From Brevipalpus yothersi (lineage: Eukaryota > Arthropoda > Arachnida > Trombidiformes > Tenuipalpidae): a stretch of DNA of 33,398 nucleotides. The position numbers and the translations under genes are program-made. The notes beneath the pieces are model-generated. The model saw nothing but the letters and a program-made list of their open reading frames with translations, had not been told where the DNA came from and ran no database searches. Each line of letters begins with the position of its first letter. The first letter of the stretch is position 1. This document shows, in pieces, positions 32,718 through 33,398 of the stretch. The stretch spans positions 1 to 33,398 of the forward strand of contig QZCP01000463.1 in assembly GCA_003956705.1 (NCBI GenBank), written 5' to 3'.

Positions 32718-33398
32718 AAAATAAGTGGACTTCTTTATTTGCTAGGGTTTTTGGCCTCCTTCAAAAAGTTAACGTTTTCAAAATTTTGGGCTTCACTTGA
32801 AACAGAATTGAGAGAAAGAGAAGAAGAAGAAATAGAAGAACGATGGAAAGAAAAATTGTTCTCTCTAAAATAATGGATAAACATGAGTGGTCAATGAGTG
32901 GTCAGTGAGACAGAGCTAAGTGTGGTAATCTGGGCAAAACATATCGATTCCTAGGGACTGGATGGTGAACAATATTTGGAAAGAGAAAAATTTTCAACAA
33001 CATTTTCGAGTAGGTATACATCTCTCTTTCTCTCTCAAGAGGTATCATGAGGCTGTTGTTTTTCGAATAGCCAAAATCGTGTCCTTCTACGCCTCTCATA
33101 CTGGGTGCTGCTGTAATAATCATGAATGTTAACTGTTATACGAGTATGTGTATGTACATATACTTTCAACCCGAAACAAAACAAATGATAGCCGGCATCA
33201 TAAGCCCACTTGTCCCATCTCTCTTTCTCTTTCTTCTCATCTCTCCTCTCTCTCTCTCTCTCTATTCGATCTACCAGCCAAACCAGAATCAGTTTGACCG
33301 GTCAGCTAGTTGGTTGTTGTGATGAAAGCCCAAATTCCATTACATTCCTCTCTATCCATCTATAGTTTCACCCAAGTCTCACAGTCTACTAATACTCA

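Larger units (their letters stand above)
30411..33398. other. Non-coding, simple-repeat-rich right flank
   Basis: No exon of Vang or any other gene was recognised on either strand. The left end may include some LINE 5' leader (to about 30530). The rest is rich in GA/CT tracts, and its open frames are mostly repeat-driven or low in information. It is probably Vang intron, which would then span at least 9.4 kb, but this is inference. Confidence 0.45.

Overview
The window is nuclear DNA from an animal, most probably an arthropod and possibly an acariform mite (the group assignment is an inference and weak). It is AT-rich. Its genes are split by short GT-AG introns, mostly 60-460 bp with three longer ones (579, 1010 and 1040 bp). 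Long (GA)n/(CT)n tracts are spread throughout, and there is an R1/jockey-like LINE and a mariner-type DNA transposon. No bacterial, viral, rRNA, tRNA or CRISPR features were seen.

Layout: 1-4927 is non-coding and microsatellite-rich. 5275-7563 (+) is a four-exon gene for a 247-residue secreted cysteine-rich protein with an internally duplicated cysteine module. 7634-11097 is non-coding. 11098-14536 (+) is a five-exon gene for a secreted zinc metallopeptidase of family M28 with all metal ligands present. 15422-16947 (+) is a five-exon gene for a CDC50/TMEM30 flippase subunit of 361 residues. 17525-20337 (-) is a two-exon gene for the RNA polymerase II CTD phosphatase Fcp1, convergent with CDC50. 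20338-23275 is non-coding. 23502-23935 (-) is the last coding exon of the planar-cell-polarity gene Van Gogh (Vang), ending in the PDZ-binding tail ETSV. No other Vang exon was found in the window.

To the right of the Vang exon, in what is probably its intron, lies a near-complete non-LTR retrotransposon on the minus strand (about 24360-30410). Its ORF2 (endonuclease plus reverse transcriptase) is open. Its ORF1 is split by a 1260-bp mariner-type element (28953-30212) that has near-perfect 32-bp terminal inverted repeats, a TA target duplication and an intact 351-residue DD37D transposase. Removing the element and one TA leaves the ORF1 frame continuous, so the mariner is the younger insertion. 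From about 30410 to the right edge is simple-repeat-rich non-coding DNA.

The host genes look like unrelated neighbours: a secreted protein, a secreted peptidase, membrane lipid transport, transcription cycling and cell polarity. The most interesting structures are the nested transposons and the cysteine-module duplication.
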